Source: Blasia pusilla | Lineage: Eukaryota; Marchantiophyta; Marchantiopsida; Blasiales | NCBI GenBank assembly: GCA_050084515.1 | Contig: CM114275.1 | Location: 9,176,001 to 9,240,000, forward strand | Direction: 5' to 3' | DNA length: 64,000 bases | Notes under the pieces: generated by a model | Database searches by the model: none | What the model was told of the DNA's origin: nothing | The model's input: the letters and a program-made list of their open reading frames with translations, nothing else | Program-made: the position numbers and the translations under genes | Part shown: piece after piece, positions 10,598 through 21,664 of the stretch | How positions within the stretch are numbered: position 1 is the first letter of the stretch | How the letters are laid out: each line of letters opens with the position of its first letter

Positions 10598-12139
10598 CTA
10601 GGTTGCCCCATCATTAGTCGCACATCTGTAATCCATATCATGCAAAGTACATTGAGGACAAACCCACCTTCTAGTAGGAACAACATCCATACGTGGAGTC
10701 AAACACATCATGTGCCAACCCCTAGAACACCGATCACACACCAACATACGGGCTGCGTTACCAACAGACCCACACAACATGCACCTCAAGCTAGCACGTA
10801 TCATGGCTAAGCTTGGGTCAACAGTACCATCCACATTTGGAAGATGACATGGCGGAGAATTACGCACATGGTTCTTCCAAAAAACTCCATCACGATCCTC
10901 CAACATGAGAACTCTAGAAGCTAACACCTCGCGCACTCGTAAAATAGTACGGCGTGTCGTCACATCCAACGTTGTCGGTGCAATCTGCTGCAAATAGACA
11001 TAGTCCCCCACATAGAACCTACGAATCGATGGTCGATAACCTCCACCCCGAATGGTTGCATACCGCAATATATCCCTGTGTTGAGCAAATGCAAGATTCT
11101 CAAAGGCTGTTGGCATAACTCTCCGAAAGAGCTCTGCCCGTTGAGAACACACTCTCATCCACATCTTTGGGTCATGAAGGTTCACCACCTCACTAGACTC
11201 CCGACGAATTGCTCCTGGCAAGTCTGGATCTCGGCCGTATAACAGAAAATAAGATGAGAAGGAAGCCAAGGATGCTTGGCAACTGAACCTATACCCCATG
11301 GCTAACCATGGCAACTAAATATCCCAGTCTCCAAGATGCCCCTTCTGTAGACCATACTTGCGCAATGCCCTCTTCACCGTCTGAACCACACGCTCAGCCA
11401 AACCATACGCCTCTGGATGATCTCAAGATGTAGTCCGATGATCAATCAACGCCTTGTCACACAAGACCTGAAACTCACCCTGAAACTCTGTACCCTGGTC
11501 GGTCAGCACTTCAGCTAGTGCACAAAAATGACTAAGCACTCTATCAAGAAACGCATACGCGGTTCCCTCACTTGCCTTATCAGGTAATGCCACCAACTCA
11601 ATCCACTTGGAGAAGTGCTCCACCATCACCAACACATATCGATGATATCGTACAGTCAACGGTCACGGTCCCACAAAATCCACACTCCAACGGTAACCCA
11701 ACCCCATAATAGGCAAGGGATGTAACTGTGGTGTAGGGGCATTGAATGATGCCCTCACCTGGTCACAAACCATACAACGTGACACCAACTGTTGCACATG
11801 AGTATGCATGCCATGCCATCAATACTAACCAAGGAGTAAGCTATACGTACGCTTTACTCCAAAATGTCCCAACTCCTCATGGGCATGTCGCACAATGCGC
11901 TCTGTCTAAGCCAAATGCGGCACTACTCGTACTCTACCATCCTCCCACACACGGAGAATATGTGTTCCCTCCAATCGATACCTCTTAGCACATTGAAGAA
12001 CACGGTCTCGCTCCTGGGCACTCACTATGCCTGGCACCCTACTGGTCCGTAGGAACTCCAACACCAACGCATCATCATGAATATCACGCTCATCCGTACC
12101 ACGTACCATCTCCAACCTTAGGATCTGAAGGCTGGCCAT
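10598..12139 (-). pseudogene. integrase with C-terminal PHD finger (pol, 3' end)
   Basis: Minus-strand frames from 12139 to 10598 with a few stops. The zinc-binding HHCC region is visible (HAHEELGHFGVKRTYSLL, then CMVCDQ). The DDE core follows (VDFVGP, LTDQGTEFQGEF, then HPEAYGLAERVVQTVKR). After the barrel-like part (RFYVGDYVYL...) comes a C4HC3 PHD finger at about 10650-10790: CMLC, CDRC, GWHMMC, WVCPQC. PHD fingers read histone H3 tails, so this one could target integration, a job that chromodomains do in chromoviruses. The last open frame (11314-10598, 238 codons) is uninterrupted through integrase C-terminus and PHD. The break near 11420 and stops around 11830 make this copy non-functional. 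Confidence 0.85.
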
Positions 12140-12149
12140 CTACCCTATG

Positions 12150-13905
12150 ACTAGAGTAAGATGTCATGTGGTCCTCCCTACTAGAGTCCATCCCTAACCA
12201 ACATAAAAAGGTGGATGCATGCCAACCTGGCACCATCTCCTCATTAACCTCGCCATGCCATCTAGCCCCAGTTGCATCCTCTTGGCTAGTACATGGGTTC
12301 CTACTCAACCCATCAGCATCAAGGTTGGCAACTCCATGTCTATGTACCACCTGGAAGTCATACTCCTGTAAGATAAGAGCCCACCGTGCAAGCTTCCTTG
12401 TAAGCTTGTCAGACTCCATCAACCACTTGAGCGGCTGGTGATCAGTAACAAGGGTAAACTATGTGCCAAATAAGTAACACCTAAAGTGTGCCAAAGCCCA
12501 CACTACTACCAAGCACTCTCCCTCATATGAACTATAGCGCGACTTCGCTGCATTATTCGAACGACTTGCATAGGCCACCAAAAACTCCATGTGCTCATCA
12601 TCATGTTGTGTCAACACCGCTCCAAGTCCCAACCTACTCCAATCAGTCTCCTCAAGATAGGCGCCGCCACCAATTGGGCCTTGAGCTCCACAAAAGCTCT
12701 CTCCTGATCATCTCCCCAATGCCACTCCTGATCTGATTTCAAGAATTGGTTCAAAGGCTTTGCCATTGCACTAAATCCCTTCACATACCTCCGATAGTAG
12801 TTCGCCAATCCTATGAATGCCCGAACTCTACTCACATCTACGGGACGAGGAATAAGTGCAATAGCCTCCACCTTTGCTTGCTGAACTTCCAAACCACCAA
12901 GATAGATCACATGACCCAAGTACTCAACATCCTCATGGAAGAACTTACACTTTCCTGGATGCAAACGTAGACCATGAGCTTCCAACCGCTCAAACACAAT
13001 CTGCAAAAGTATCTGATGCTCCTCCACCGTGTTACTGAATACCAAGATATCATCAATGTAACACTGAACAAAATCCAACCCTGCTAGGATCCTGTCCATC
13101 ACTCTCTGAAACTCGGCAGGTGCATTCTTCAACCCAAAGGGTAAGAATTTCCACTGGTACAAACAATCCTTGCCATGAGAGTTGACACCCCAAAATGTGG
13201 TCTTGGCCTTGTCACTCTCTCGAATCAAAGAATCGATGGTATCTCGCTCAAGATCCAAAGTACTAAAAATCTTTGCATGTCCCACCACATCAAAGATCTC
13301 CTCAGGTGTAGGCATGGCATACCTATCAGCCTTGGTCTTCCGATTGATAGGACGCTAATCTCCACACATCCGCCTATCCGCGTAGTTGCCATGCACATCC
13401 TTTTTAGCAGGCATGACAATGGCTGATGCATACTCTCCATGCGAAAACTCCACTAATCCAGCCTCCAAAAGGTCCAACGTCCTACTCTAAATCAGGTCCC
13501 TCTCCATATCACTATATCGGTAGGGACGACGGAAGATTGGCGTATCACTAGCAAATCAAAATCAATCCAACTCCTTCATGCTAAAGGAAAATAACTCCTA
13601 TGAGCACGAGGAGGTCCAACCTCCCGTCAGAGCCCAAGTAATGGCACACTAGAGGGAGAGGATAATGCCATTGGCGTATCACTAGCCAAATCAATCCGTA
13701 TACCGGGTCCAACCAAAGCACCCAACTCCTTCATGCTAAAGGAAAAACAACTCCTATGAGCACGTAGGAACTGTGTCAAGCGTCGTTTCTCACCTCCCGT
13801 AAGCTTGGGCCCAAGTAATGGCTCCCAAGTCTCCTCCACTGGCATACTAGAGGGAGAGGATAATGCCATTTCGTTGCTACGCAACCCCCTCACAAGATGG
13901 TACAC
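12150..13905 (-). pseudogene. reverse transcriptase and RNase H (pol)
   Basis: The linker (FSMKELGALVGPGIRIDLAS) is followed by RT. Visible are YAMPTPEEIFDVVGHA, FSTLDL, a degenerate stretch, KFLPFGLKNAPAEFQRVM, and the catalytic CYIDDILVF at about 13037-13064. Then come the palm/thumb (YLGHVI) and the connection (FIGLANYYRRYVKGFS). RNase H follows at about 12610-12200: SRYSSYEGECLVVVWAL, TDHQPLKWLM, and the end motif NLDADGLSRNP. It copies the element RNA into DNA. A tandem duplication at 13523-13870 repeats part of the linker just before RT, and there are stops near 13340 and 13490. The stretch after FSTLDL departs from the normal 'SGYHQI' type, probably a small deletion with a frameshift. 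Confidence 0.88.
13523..13870. repeat. tandem duplication inside pol
   Basis: 13523-13672 repeats 13671-13870 with internal deletions in the first copy. Both contain GGCGTATCACTAG, ACTCCTTCATGCTAAAGG and CACTAGAGGGAGAGGATAAT. It repeats the protein segment between the methyltransferase and RT. Confidence 0.8.
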
Positions 13906-14009
13906 CCTTAGCTACATCATCATCTGAGCAAATAACTCCTCCACCAGCATGAGCAACCAACTCCACACACCCAGCCATTACATCCCATTTACTCCAAGGA
14001 TGCAAAATA

Positions 14010-15373
14010 CTATTCTCCTCGCCCCCATCCGATGCCTCTACCGTCCCGGTAGCCATCGAGCTCATCACAAGGGGTAGAAGACCCATATACAGTCCAAAGT
14101 CGACGCTGCTCGGCCATACCAAGACTCAAAAGCCAAGTCAAACAATTCAGGTCGTCATGAAGCCTAAAAAATGGAAGCAACATATGACGTCGTGAAGCCT
14201 CAGAAATGGAAGCAACCGCTATCACACCAATAGAAAATCCCATCGCACGCTCTCTCTCATCAGCGTTAGGCTCCACCAACTGTCGTACATGAGAATCCCA
14301 TACAAGCCCGGGACCACCTTCCCTGTAGGCATGTGACGAGGGAAAACTCACAAATGTGGGTAGTGCCATCCTAGGCTGGCCCACACGGTTCACCACTGCC
14401 AGGGGTGATCGATCAATAACCCTCACCACCTGAGAGAGTCGTCCAGTATCCAAGATACTATCCACTGTAAGGCAAGGATCCCGCTGCACTGCATCATATG
14501 CTCGACGTAGAACCTCCCTAGGCAACAAGTTTGTCCACCACAAGCATGGACGATGTGCACGCGAGCCAACTCGTGCTGCATCCAACAACACCGCTGGTCC
14601 AATCCAAGACCGCACCTCATGAACACTCGCCATCATCTAGGTCCGAGTGTTACCAACAATGGAACATTCTCCAGAATGTAAGCTCGAGCACGTGCCTGAT
14701 GAACCTGAAGATGTCGTAACACCCGTAACATCTCCCAAAACAATCAAGACCTAGGGTCGTGTAATCCCTCACCATGACCAACACGTGTATGACCCTGACA
14801 TGGCCATCCAGCAATCACCAAATCCACAAGACCAACCCTATCAAGGTCCTGCGTCCCCAACAATGCAATGTGTGACGGCAAAGCACACTGGTACCCACGA
14901 ATAGCTTATGGCGGCAACAACTAAGGATATCTCCGCATCAACTGACCAATATGTCGGGATGAGGCTCTCTGGGCCGTCTCATCTCGCTCCACATACACGT
15001 ATCTCCGCACACGAATACCGGCCTGCAACACTGCAGCCAAACTAGTGCTAATCCCACCAAAGAGATCTAACACACAAATACCCTCTGGCGGATACTGCCA
15101 TACAATGGGTGCAGTATCCAAAGGGGATAACCCAACTAGACCAGAAGTAGGAGTCCGCCGTGGAGCCTCCTCTTCCTCGTGAGGTATAACAGCCTCACAC
15201 CAAGCCTCCTGCACTAGGCGATCAGCCTCCTGCCGTAGTGCACCGCCTGAACTCCAAAGTGGCACATCCAATGATGAGGATGCCACTGCTGCAAAACTAG
15301 GGACCTCCTCTACCTCCTCATGCACAGGAGAATCCATAGCAGAAACATTACCTTCCAAAAAGTCTCTGGCCAA
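14010..15373 (-). pseudogene. cytosine-5 DNA methyltransferase domain within gypsy pol
   Basis: Lies between protease and RT. The motifs occur in canonical order. Motif I is VLDLFGGISTSLAAVLQAG (15020-15090). Motif IV is DLVIAGWPCQGHTRVGHGEG, with the catalytic Pro-Cys near 14800. Motif VI is YILENVP near 14670. The motif VIII-like segment is AHRPCLWWTNLL in the 14636-14010 frame. The ERERAMGF and DLNCLTWLLSLG stretches resemble motifs IX-X of the DNMT3/Dcm class. Such enzymes transfer a methyl group from S-adenosylmethionine to C5 of cytosine. The motif order argues against a DRM-type circularly permuted enzyme. There are stops after motif I (14921) and between IV and VI, and a frameshift near 14640, so this copy is broken although all key residues survive. 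Confidence 0.85.
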
Positions 15374-16068
15374 GTGACTACTCCACTAAAACCAGCTACA
15401 GATGCTAACACTGTTGGGGAAGACCCTCTTGGTCGAGCCCCATAAATAAATCTCACAGGAACTTGGCTCATACGTCCATCCTCGGACTGCCAACCAGGAC
15501 TATAAGACGCTGTCTCAGTCCACTAATCCATCTGAAAACCCATCGGGTACAATACTGCTCCTCCAACTAGTACATCATACGACTCGGCTGATGTGACCAC
15601 TGTAGGTACTCCCAACCGAGAGCTATCAGTCGCATGATCTGGTCTCAACTGTACAGAAAACTTCTCCCGTGTCATGAATTGAGACCTATCATTGGCTCCT
15701 CCAAGTGATGTTTAGATCTGGAATGGGCAAGGCTCAAGCTTTGACCTCCGAATACCCAAACCAATACATGCCGCCTTTCCCAACATCAAAGGTTGGGCAC
15801 CAGAGTCTAACAAGACTCTATATGGTCTATACACTTGTCCTATAGGACTCACCAATCGGAATATCCCACTTCGGTTGTCCAACATACATACACCAGGTGT
15901 AAGCCTCTCATGATCAATGGGTGGCCGGGCTGGTAATGCATCCATCTTCGCCGCTGCTGCTTGCCAAGTAGCACTAGTACTCAATGCTACATCTAACATA
16001 GAGGGTTGCTCCACCGCAACACCCTCATCCACCTCAGCACGTGTAGTAGTAACACCCCCCACGTTCAC
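15374..16068 (-). pseudogene. aspartic protease (retropepsin) region
   Basis: The frame 16068-15712 carries YRVLLDSGAQPLMLGKAA, in which DSGA is the retropepsin active-site motif. The next frame down (15711-15374) reads YDVLVGGAVLYPMGF, the usual 'D.LVG...L' segment after the protease, then a linker to the methyltransferase. The enzyme matures the gag-pol polyprotein. A stop at about 15522 and a frame change at 15712 interrupt it. A disordered Thr/Ala/Ser-rich linker at 16069-16495 joins it to gag. Confidence 0.75.
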
Positions 16069-16495
16069 ACAACGTGGCGGCTAGCTGAAATACATGAGCT
16101 ATGTCAACTCCTTAAGCCATCAGCTCCGTGGCCAAAAACGATGGGGATCCCAACACTGAAGTTGCCATCCGCAATACTGCACTGGATGCTGCATCCGTGT
16201 TTACTACACGCGATGTAGATGCCTCAGTCCCCACTGTCGGCTCAATAGGCTGCGTAGGAACCATGGATGGAGTCTTAAGCACCTCAGACAACAAGAATGA
16301 CTGGGGAAGCCTAGCCTACCTCCCAGCCTCACCCCTCTGTGGGTCCAACTCCACAGTAGCATCACGTGGCTCTGACGCTCGAGTGGCTCCTCTCGTAACT
16401 GCAGCTGATGCCTCAACCTGTGCTGCACTCACCATATAAGAGAGATCATACCCTCCATAAGAGGTGGAAGCCCCTGCTCCCGAACCTGATCTATG

Positions 16496-17949
16496 CTAGA
16501 TACCAGCCATAGTAGCCAACTTTTGCTCCAACTGCTCAATCCTAGCAGCCATAGCTGACTCTGTCGTAGTGGTAGGGGTAGCCACCGTAGGCTCTCCAAC
16601 CACTGGTCCACCTCTACCACCTCGGCCTCTCGGAGCTACTCCACCACGGCCACGGCCTGATCTCAACTCTGGATGAAGATCAAAGCAACGCTCTTGAGGA
16701 TGACCTGGTCTCCCGCAATGATCACACTGAGTTGGGGACGACTGAGGCCCATCCTCCAAAGTTTGTCTCCCATCCTCTTGGGGACAAAAATTCCTAACAT
16801 GATCACCTCCACATGTCCAACATGACTGTCCTTGCTGCATGGCAGCAAATGAAGGCAATGGTCTCTACGCAAGTGTCCCTCTAGGACCTGACTAAGGTCG
16901 TGTGTACCCCCCACGACTCCCACTACTACTACCACCACCACTACTACGAGACTGTGAGGTGGGTTGCTGAACACGAGAAGTAGTAGTTATATCCCTACTA
17001 AATGCGGATGTCATCACTCTCTCGTTCACCATGTTAAGCTCAATCTTCTCAGATAGAGCAAACACATGGGTCAATGTGGGTGAATCATCACTCATAAGAG
17101 TAGCATCACGTACCGTGCGGCGCAACTCTCTATCCAAGATCCCATACCAAAACTGGACTGCTTGAGCCTCAGTCACACCCTCGATAATTGAAATCAAGTG
17201 TCGCATACGAGTGTATGCCTCACGAAGACTCTCACCAGTCTTTCGCTCAAATTCCTAAAGACTCCTCAACTTCTATGTCTTCACTCCTTGATAGTTCTTC
17301 TTCAACCTCTTGAAGAACTCTGCAACCGGGCTAAATGATGGTGGGTCACTAGTACCTCCACTAGTACCCCCACTGGTACCTCCATGGGTACCTCCACTAG
17401 TACCCCCACTCTGGCTCATACTCGTACCACTCAACGTCGGGCTAGTCGGCATAGTAGGAGCACTACTACCAATACCACCATGGGTGATAGACACATAGCC
17501 TGGAGACCAATACTGTCTCCACGCCTCAATCTCAACAACATGGTCCTTCCTAAACTCATGGTAATCATCCATAGGTGGTTCCTCCAAGTGCTGAAACAAT
17601 CCCTTCCAAGCCAAGAAGGATGTAAACAACGTGGCATTCCGCAACATCTGTATATCACACCACGTATCAAACTCTTGCATGAAGTCCTCCAACTCAATGG
17701 TGCCCACTGCACGCGAGTACGTCGTGGGCCCTTCATGGCCCCATATATCCCGTCCATGTCCCAAATCAATGGAGCTGCAACACTCGATAACAACGTAGAA
17801 GACTCAGTGTTTGGAACACCCTCGTCCTCCTCTTCATCAACCGTCGGAAGTGGAAAAGGTAGCCGATACCTCAATCCACTCCATGTGAAACCACCACTGT
17901 CCGCACCACGGTCCCCAACCACACCACCAGACAGCTCTGTGATGACCAA
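16496..17949 (-). pseudogene. Gag with two zinc knuckles
   Basis: Four open pieces on the minus strand (17949-17765, 17764-17273, 17206-16892, 16858-16496), separated by a frameshift and two stops. The capsid-like part contains FMQEFDTWCDIQM and EAYTRMRHLISIIEGVTE. A Gly-Gly-Thr repeat tract (GGTSGGTHGGTSGGTSGG) sits in the middle. The nucleocapsid part has CWTCGGDHVRNFC (a CX2CX3HX4C variant) and a canonical CDHCGRPGHPQERC, then an RG-rich tail (RGRGGVAPRGRGGRGG). Gag packages the element RNA. The N-terminus is uncertain: the frame ending near 17765 supplies an acidic start region (TVDEEEDEGVPNTE). Confidence 0.75.
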
Positions 17950-19461
17950 CGCAGATGCCGCACCACCACCAAATTACCACCACTAAGTAACCAAGTGACG
18001 TCGATGTCGCTGTACTATTCTAGCTCTACTAGCTATGGGTGTAGGCAACCTAACCTGTCAGCACCACAAGAAGCCTCCCACGGTCTACTCCTCATCACTC
18101 CAGCCTCACTACTGGTAGCACACAGGAGTAACACTACTCTGAAAATCAACGTCAACCCTAACAATGGGCGCGCAAGCAAGAAGCAACGATGGAGGGGATC
18201 CAAACACAGGAAGTCCAACGACAACCCTCAAATCGCAAATGGAAATCAAGGTAACACAATCCACCAAACGTGGCGCCCCTTGAATCCACAGAATCCACCA
18301 CACAATTCTAACGCAATGGCTACTCCGCCGCGGGTCGATGACGTGCTAGTCAGACTCGTAGCACCTGAAAATATCACCTGCACGGAGAGGCTACACCGTC
18401 GTATGTGCTAGAGGTCCATCAACCAAAAAACTTGAGATGCATAAAGCGCCTAACACATCTTCGAACATCACCAAATGAGCTACACGAGTGTGTACACTGG
18501 TATAGTTAAGAACTCAGCACTTAAGCGTCTTCCAAGCATAATAGCCCAAAGATGGATGACCAGTTATGCAACACTCAAATCACAAATCTTGCAAAAACTG
18601 CCTCACGCCCATGCAAGCAAGCTTGCTTGCTTGCTCCTTGCTCCTTACTCCGCCTCTCACGCCCACTCGCCCCGAGCTACCACTAGTTGCCTCGAAGCCT
18701 CAAAACGCCGAGAAATGCTCGAGACATGGCCCGTTCGCCAAGCTTCGCTATGGAGAGAGGCCCAACCAGAGCGCCCCCAACAGGATAGGGGTCTCCAACA
18801 ACGAACGAGTCACCAACCAACCAGCCCCTCCGATCCGATGTCCACCATATACAGACCTTGAGCTAGTCCGCGAAATTTTGATCAGCAATTACTCCACAAA
18901 TCCTCGACCAAAATTGAATCTTTTTCAACCAAATTCAATTGATTACCATAGCTATCTCTCCAAAAAAATCAGCTACAATCAAGCTTTGTACTCCGAGCTA
19001 AAAATCAGACAAACTTGCTGTCCATACACCTCCAGAATCACAAATCTGACAGCGTTTTCGCCCATATTCATGCACGCAGAAATCCGCAATGCTCCACACA
19101 CTCAAGCAGATAGCTTCACATGAGATCACAATACAAGTAGCAATAGAAACCTCTCACCTGATCTGGATGAACTTCAACACAGCTTCCGCACTCCAAGCTC
19201 TCCACATCAGAAAACCGTCGAACACGAACCAGAATCTTCAATCCTTGATTACTTCCAACTCCCTTCACGAAATCCGGCGATCTAAAGCGGGTTGGAAAGC
19301 TCTCAGCAAGGTGCTTCTTTCCCAACCAACCACGCACCAGATTCCCACCTCCAACATAGGCCACAAGCCACGAACATCCACGGATGAGTACACAATCAGC
19401 CCTAACCAGATCCTACTGATCCACAATCGAAGCTACCATCGATCTACTCTAGTTCTTTGAG
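17950..19461 (-). other. 5' leader of the methyltransferase gypsy
   Basis: No domain-bearing frame on either strand. The plus-strand frames 17995-19460 have no known motif and are taken as by-products. The leader holds a perfect 18-bp palindrome, GCAAGCAAGCTTGCTTGC, at 18613-18630. No standard primer-binding site (TGGTATCAGAGC type) directly abuts the LTR at 19461. Confidence 0.6.
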
Positions 19462-19827
19462 TGAAATCCATGAAAGACCTACTATCATAAAACAAGTATA
19501 GAATCACATACAATCGAGCCAAACCCACTCCACAATGGGAGAATCCAGGTCAAAGCTTGCGGGAACCACCATAGCCAAGAGCTGTACTCACTACCAAGGC
19601 TAACTCCCAACGCAACACGCTCAACTCAAAGAACTAACTATTCTTTGAGTGCACTCCACACTATATCCTCCAACCTAAGAGCGGGCCCTTACTGGAAAAG
19701 TCATCCTCAATTGAGTAACCCCCAACCCTATGTATGAAACTGCATCTCTACCTAGACACTACGGCTCTACATAAGGTATGGCATCTACTAGCACACTATA
19801 CTCTACGAGATAATCCGTATGGTCATG
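19462..19827 (-). repeat. partial LTR (lacking its tail), 5' side in element sense
   Basis: Matches 10033-10382 with scattered changes and ends at ...GGTCATG, exactly where the fragment at 9929 begins (TCATGC) in LTR coordinates. Together with that fragment it makes one whole LTR. Confidence 0.85.
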
Positions 19828-19980
19828 ACAGAGATGGAGAGGATCATGAATGAATTGATTTCCAGAGATGAACTCCATCGAAGACAAATAGCTATCATGG
19901 CTAATCACATGGAGCAGTGGAGGAGGGCATGTGAATCCATCATAGCAAGACGTGAGCAAGAGATGGATGAATTGCTATGA
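19828..19980 (+). pseudogene. 3' part of the split coiled-coil protein
   Basis: Fifty codons, TEMERIMNELISRDELHRRQ..., ending in EQEMDELL and a TGA at 19978-19980. They continue in frame from 9928 once the retroelement is removed, and the charged helical character matches the end of the 5' part (SEEHERLKREM). No family is recognised. Confidence 0.5.
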
Positions 19981-20039
19981 TGAAGGGCAAGGGGTAACGT
20001 AGGAGAACTCACCCATGAGACAACTCTACTCATCGTAGA

Positions 20040-20238
20040 AGTTCATCTTTCATGTAGGACCCTTGATTTTCCGTAAAGATCCACTAGTCTGCGCAAAGCT
20101 TATAAGATCACGAACGCGCACGGGACTTATGAGCCTTCCTCGCTTCACTAATGATGATTCAATCTCCAGCAAAGTCCAACTAACTTGACTTGCGAAAGCG
20201 CATAGTGCTCTTATTTTCACGAGTAAGGCCCTGTTCCT
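20040..20238. repeat. segment also present at 8640-8838
   Basis: Begins GTTCATCTTTCATGTAGGACC and ends GTAAGGCCCTGTTCCT in both places; about 92% identical by eye. It lies just after the end of the split ORF. Confidence 0.85.
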
Positions 20239-20446
20239 TTCGTTACAATTCTCCATCTATGTAGGTTTCCCATGAAGCACCTGAATTGTCAGTTATGGTA
20301 TGGCCACTTACTTGTAGCCCGGATATTATCTAAACATTTTTTTTCATCATTGTTAACATTTTGAAAGGACACAGGAGTGGATCTTTAAAGAGTTATTTTA
20401 GTAATGGGGAATTGGAATGAGGACATATATCTATTATAGACGACCC

Positions 20447-21100
<654 letters not shown>

Positions 21101-21104
21101 AGAG

Positions 21105-21223
21105 AGTGCGATAGCTTATTGGTTAGGATCTCGCCTTCGGCCTGGGAGACACAACCTTGGCCAAAACCGTTTGCTGTGTTTACGCTTTCCTTGATCAAGA
21201 CACATACCTTTTGAGGTATGTGT
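21105..21223 (+). other. tRNA-like fragment (SINE or tRNA pseudogene) with 3' hairpin
   Basis: GATAGCTTATTGGTTAGGATCTCGCC resembles the D-arm/A-box (TAGCTTATTGG) and the anticodon arm of a tRNA-Glu-like molecule, with CTTC in the loop and GGGAGAC after it. The expected B box (GGTTCGANNCC) is not intact. A perfect 9-bp hairpin, ACACATACC/GGTATGTGT (21200-21223), followed by T runs, ends the unit. A tRNA-derived SINE is the best guess; it is not a functional tRNA. Confidence 0.3.
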
Positions 21224-21485
21224 TTTATTTAATATTTTCAAAGTTATATATTAATTATGATTTAATATTTTGTGAATATTTTTATCGTTTAGGCTTTTTT
21301 TTCTAATTTTGATCTAAATTTTCATTATTTTTTTGAATTAAATATTTTTTCAAAATTTCAATTTCCATCTTTTCTTATTATACTTTATAAGAGAAGAAAT
21401 TTTTTAAAATAAATCATTGATGGTTTAATATTTGGGATGTATCTTCTAATGCATCATTTATGGTTTCAATATGTTGTTATTTACT

Positions 21486-21515
21486 CACTAGTAAGAATGC
21501 CTACGCGATGCACTT
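21486..21515 (-). mobile_element. possible Helitron 3' terminus
   Basis: On the minus strand the sequence reads GTGCATCGCGTAGGCATTCT then TACTAG followed by T: a short GC-rich hairpin a few bases before CTAG|T, as at Helitron 3' ends. The stem is weak (about 5 bp with a wobble). The same CACTAG could instead be read as a degenerate CACTA left end facing 21881. Confidence 0.25.
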
Positions 21516-21664
21516 TCATCAATTTTTAAAATGATAAAAAAAATAATTTTAAATAATAAGATATTTCAGATTATTGAGTCAAAGAAAATTATAATCTTTT
21601 CATTAGAAAAAAAAAGAAAAAAATTTAAAACTATAACCTTTTCCAATTAATTTTCTTTAATGTT

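Larger units (their letters stand above)
9929..19827 (-). mobile_element. Ty3/gypsy retrotransposon with cytosine methyltransferase and PHD finger
   Basis: Read on the minus strand, the order is gag, protease, C5 DNA methyltransferase, reverse transcriptase, RNase H, integrase, PHD finger. LTR-derived sequence lies at both ends but in an unusual arrangement: LTR tail (9929-10032), complete LTR (10033-10495), internal region, then an LTR lacking its tail (19462-19827). It interrupts an ORF that is in frame on its two sides (9928 and 19828). Coding frames contain several stops and frameshifts, so this copy is inactive. The RT-before-integrase order is that of Ty3/gypsy, but a PHD finger stands where chromoviruses carry a chromodomain. 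Confidence 0.9.

Noticed and set aside
12166-12970. Plus-strand frames opposite RT and RNase H
   Set aside because: Shadows of the minus-strand pol gene.
14010-15373. DRM-type plant methyltransferase
   Set aside because: Motif order is I, IV, VI, then late motifs; DRM enzymes have the late motifs first.
18475-19460. Plus-strand frames of 123-185 codons in the gypsy leader
   Set aside because: They are antisense to the element, share no motif and lie in an expected untranslated leader.
21107-21176. Functional tRNA gene
   Set aside because: No intact B box and no matching acceptor stem.
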